From an uncultured Gammaproteobacteria bacterium (GTDB taxonomy: Bacteria; Pseudomonadota; Gammaproteobacteria; Pseudomonadales; Pseudohongiellaceae): a DNA stretch of 64,000 bases. Under the pieces are notes generated by a model. The model made no database searches and was not told the origin of the DNA. It saw only the letters and a program-made list of their open reading frames with translations. Positions 62,276-64,000 of this stretch are shown here, piece after piece (positions within the stretch are counted from its first letter, which is position 1; every line of letters starts with the position of its first letter). Both the position numbers and the translations under genes were made by a program. The DNA lies in assembly GCA_937898685.1 (NCBI GenBank), contig CALEJT010000076.1:39717-103716 (forward strand), given 5' to 3'.

Positions 62276-62623
62276 TCACAGCACCCAGAGTTTCACGCTG
62301 ATACTGAAGAGGATGAGCCCGACGAGTCCCACCGCCACGGCCAGCAGGTGATAGGCCCACAGGTGTAGGCGCTGCTTCACGCGGTCCCACCAGGGCAGTG
62401 CGGGCAATACGGGCGAAGGAATTTCCTGGAAGAGTTGGACGAAAGAATAGAGCAGCAACATCCACAGCGAGAAGAGTAGGCTCAATCGCAAGGTGGAAGA
62501 AGGCATGGCGCGGCTTTCGCCCAACGCGAACGCCGCCACTGCGGCGGCGCCCACGGCCGCCAATAGGCACCAGCGCCGGAGAGGCCATAGCCGCCGCGCC
62601 AATCGGTGTAAATGCAACAACAC
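62276..62623 (-). CDS. small membrane protein of unknown function (115 aa)
   Basis: I do not recognise it. Start GTG at 62623. Three hydrophobic helices are predicted, at about 17-36, 47-66 and 90-112, joined by a Pro/Trp-rich loop (SPVLPALPWWDRVKQ). Its N-terminus is basic. It lies 16 bases after the stress-protein gene on the same strand, so the two may be co-transcribed. The reading frame is shared with no other supported gene. Confidence 0.6.
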   Translation of the reverse strand: MLLHLHRLARRLWPLRRWCLLAAVGAAAVAAFALGESRAMPSSTLRLSLLFSLWMLLLYSFVQLFQEIPSPVLPALPWWDRVKQRLHLWAYHLLAVAVGLVGLILFSISVKLWVL

Positions 62624-62639
62624 TGCGCTGAGGCCTGCA

Positions 62640-63083
62640 CTACTTGGGATCCGGGATGCGCACGATCAGAAGATCGCAGCAGATGCCATGCGTCACACCG
62701 GAAGAGGTCGAACCCAACAACAATTCGAAGCCTTGTTTACCATGCCCTCCCATGATCACGAGGTCGGCATCGAGCTGCTTCGCCATGGTGCGGATCTCGC
62801 GTGCCGGCGTGCCGGGCACGTTGTGCAGACGTTCGGTGGGCACACCCAATTCCGCACCCATGCGCAACAAGGTTTCGCGCGCATTCTTCGCCGCTTCTTC
62901 GTGCAGACCTTCGATGTCGACGCTGCTGACTTCCACGGCCATGCCCACTGCAACGGGCTCGAGCACATGCAGCAAGCTCAACTGTGCCTGATAGAGATCG
63001 CGCAACTCGCGCGCCTTCTCGAGCACGTACCTGGATTCCTCGCTCAGGTCCACCGCCACTAGAATGTTCTTGTAGTTGCTCAT
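62640..63083 (-). CDS. universal stress protein UspA family
   Basis: UspA proteins support survival under stress; many bind ATP. The 147-residue protein has the N-terminal NILVAVDLSEESRYVL and the C-terminal GGHGKQGFELLLGSTSSGVTH, which matches the ATP-binding G-x2-G-x9-G-(S/T) pattern. Start ATG at 63083. It lies alone ahead of the small membrane protein gene, and its promoter must lie in the 143 bases up to the methyltransferase gene. Confidence 0.93.
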   Translation of the reverse strand: MSNYKNILVAVDLSEESRYVLEKARELRDLYQAQLSLLHVLEPVAVGMAVEVSSVDIEGLHEEAAKNARETLLRMGAELGVPTERLHNVPGTPAREIRTMAKQLDADLVIMGGHGKQGFELLLGSTSSGVTHGICCDLLIVRIPDPK

Positions 63084-63226
63084 GGTTCCTCCTCGGGGAA
63101 CACCCCTCTGGTTGAGCGCGCAGTGTCCACTTGGTGGCGCGCTGGACTTTCAGCATATCATCCGCCGCTGGAAATTTGGTTCGAGCCACTTCACCTTTGT
63201 GTTTTGCTTTTGACGGGAATCTATCG

Positions 63227-63820
63227 ATGACACGCCCTTTCAGTCAGGCCTGTGAAAACAACAAGCAGCCCATTCTCGAGGTCTTGCAGCGCACTTTGCC
63301 CTCAAGCGGCGTGGTGCTGGAGATCGGTTCCGGCACGGCCCAGCACGTGCTGCATTTCGCGGCCAACCTGCCTAATCTCACCTGGCAGCCGACGGAGATG
63401 CCGAAGACGATGGCCACGCTGCTGGCAGGGCTGGAAGGTCTGGCCCCGGGCAATGTATTGCCGCCGAAGGAACTCGACGTGCGCGACTATCCCTGGAATC
63501 TCGGTGGGTTCGACGCCATCTTCAGCGCCAACACGCTGCACATCATGTCGTACGATTCGGTGGAGCTCTTCATGCGCGGTGCCGGCGAAGCACTCAAGAG
63601 CGGAGCACCGCTTTGCGTGTACGGGGCGTTCAAATATCACGGCGGTTTCACCACCGAGAGCAACGCCAAGTTCGACAAGTGGCTCAAGGAGCAGAATCCC
63701 GAAAGCGGCATCCGTGATTTCGAGCAGGTCGACGCCTGGGCGCTTCAGAACGATCTCATCTTCGAAGCCGATCACGCACTGCCCGCGAACAATCAGTTGA
63801 TCGTTTGGCGGAAGAGATGA
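63227..63820 (+). CDS. DUF938 family SAM-dependent methyltransferase
   Basis: The start ATG at 63227 (MTRPFSQACENNKQPIL) gives 197 residues, the family length. The SAM motif is VLEIGSGTAQHVLHFA (about 28-43). The family block AIFSANTLHIMS follows. Its substrate is unknown. The frame is open upstream to 63131 but the conserved N-terminus begins at 63227. It is divergent from the UspA gene. Confidence 0.9.
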   Translation: MTRPFSQACENNKQPILEVLQRTLPSSGVVLEIGSGTAQHVLHFAANLPNLTWQPTEMPKTMATLLAGLEGLAPGNVLPPKELDVRDYPWNLGGFDAIFSANTLHIMSYDSVELFMRGAGEALKSGAPLCVYGAFKYHGGFTTESNAKFDKWLKEQNPESGIRDFEQVDAWALQNDLIFEADHALPANNQLIVWRKR

Positions 63821-63915
63821 CATTTCGTTGGCTCATCCGTGACCCTAGCTTGCTGGTGAGCGCAGCGATCCCCAACGCGACGTTGAATACTCGGCGAAAT
63901 TTCCCTATCCCCTGA

Positions 63916-63938
63916 TGGGCTTCGCTGCGCCCAGCCCA
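63916..63938. repeat. REP-like palindrome
   Basis: TGGGCT (63916-63921) and AGCCCA (63933-63938) flank a GC-rich loop, in a sequence that reads like the common TGGGCTTCGCTGCGC...AGCCCA dispersed palindromes of Gammaproteobacteria. It lies in the otherwise empty end of the window (63821-64000). Confidence 0.6.
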
Positions 63939-64000
63939 ACCTACGCGGTGGAATTTCTTTGGTCCCAGAGGAGCCGCGCACTCCAAACTTCGACGAGCCG

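Noticed and set aside
63756..63986. Minus-strand open frame at the right end
   Set aside because: It runs through the REP-like palindrome and gives the typical nonsense peptide (RVGWAGRSEAHQ) of such repeats.

Overview
The window is a compact, GC-rich, gene-dense stretch of a gammaproteobacterial chromosome that carries the replication-origin neighbourhood. The order dprA-def-fmt-rsmB-trkA, lpxL, glyQS-gmhB-plsC, gyrB-recF-dnaN-dnaA, rpmH-rnpA-yidD-yidC-mnmE, mnmG-rsmG-parA-parB, atpIBEFHAGDC, glmU-glmS resembles Pseudomonas and its relatives. A cytochrome c oxidase cluster nearby, a TonB receptor and a lipoprotein metallopeptidase suggest an aerobic, free-living member of the wider Pseudomonadales/Cellvibrionales. 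The genus cannot be fixed from the sequence alone.

Layout. Bases 1-301 hold the start of an RND-type periplasmic adaptor gene (minus strand), followed by a small membrane protein. Bases 975-4999 (minus) hold assembly genes for cytochrome oxidase: sco, ctaB, ctaA, a Sco-like protein and SURF1. A small membrane gene sits at 5098-5310 on the plus strand. Bases 5448-9828 (minus) hold the structural genes ctaE, ctaG, ctaD and ctaC, the last with a fused cytochrome c domain. Next come a gamma-carbonic-anhydrase-like gene, aroE, hemF and dprA, then the plus-strand run def-fmt-rsmB-trkA, lpxL on the minus strand, and glyQ-glyS-gmhB-plsC.

Origin region. gyrB, recF, dnaN and dnaA read leftward. rpmH through glmS read rightward. 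This divergence is expected on either side of an origin. Two intergenic regions look origin-like: dnaA-rpmH has two perfect DnaA boxes and an AT-rich tract, and mnmE-mnmG has about five weaker boxes and a long AT-rich tract with spaced TAG triplets. Two parS-like sites lie inside recF, close to the parAB genes, so segregation and replication control are packed into about 13 kb. The atp operon has a good sigma-70 promoter and a 9-bp stem-loop between atpE and atpF.

Right end. glmS is followed by a leftward pair, an RpiR/HexR-type regulator with no in-frame ATG or GTG start for its conserved N-terminus and a zinc-ribbon methyltransferase. Then come a cold-shock protein gene, uvrD, a thioesterase, a secreted beta-helix-like protein paired with a TonB-dependent receptor, a dipeptidyl-peptidase III lipoprotein, a small membrane protein, a universal stress protein and a DUF938 methyltransferase. 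The last 180 bases hold only a short palindrome of REP type. I saw no prophage, insertion sequence, CRISPR array, tRNA or rRNA. The window is mostly core genome, and the least-explained parts are the secreted protein/TonB receptor pair, the Sco-like protein and the two origin candidates.
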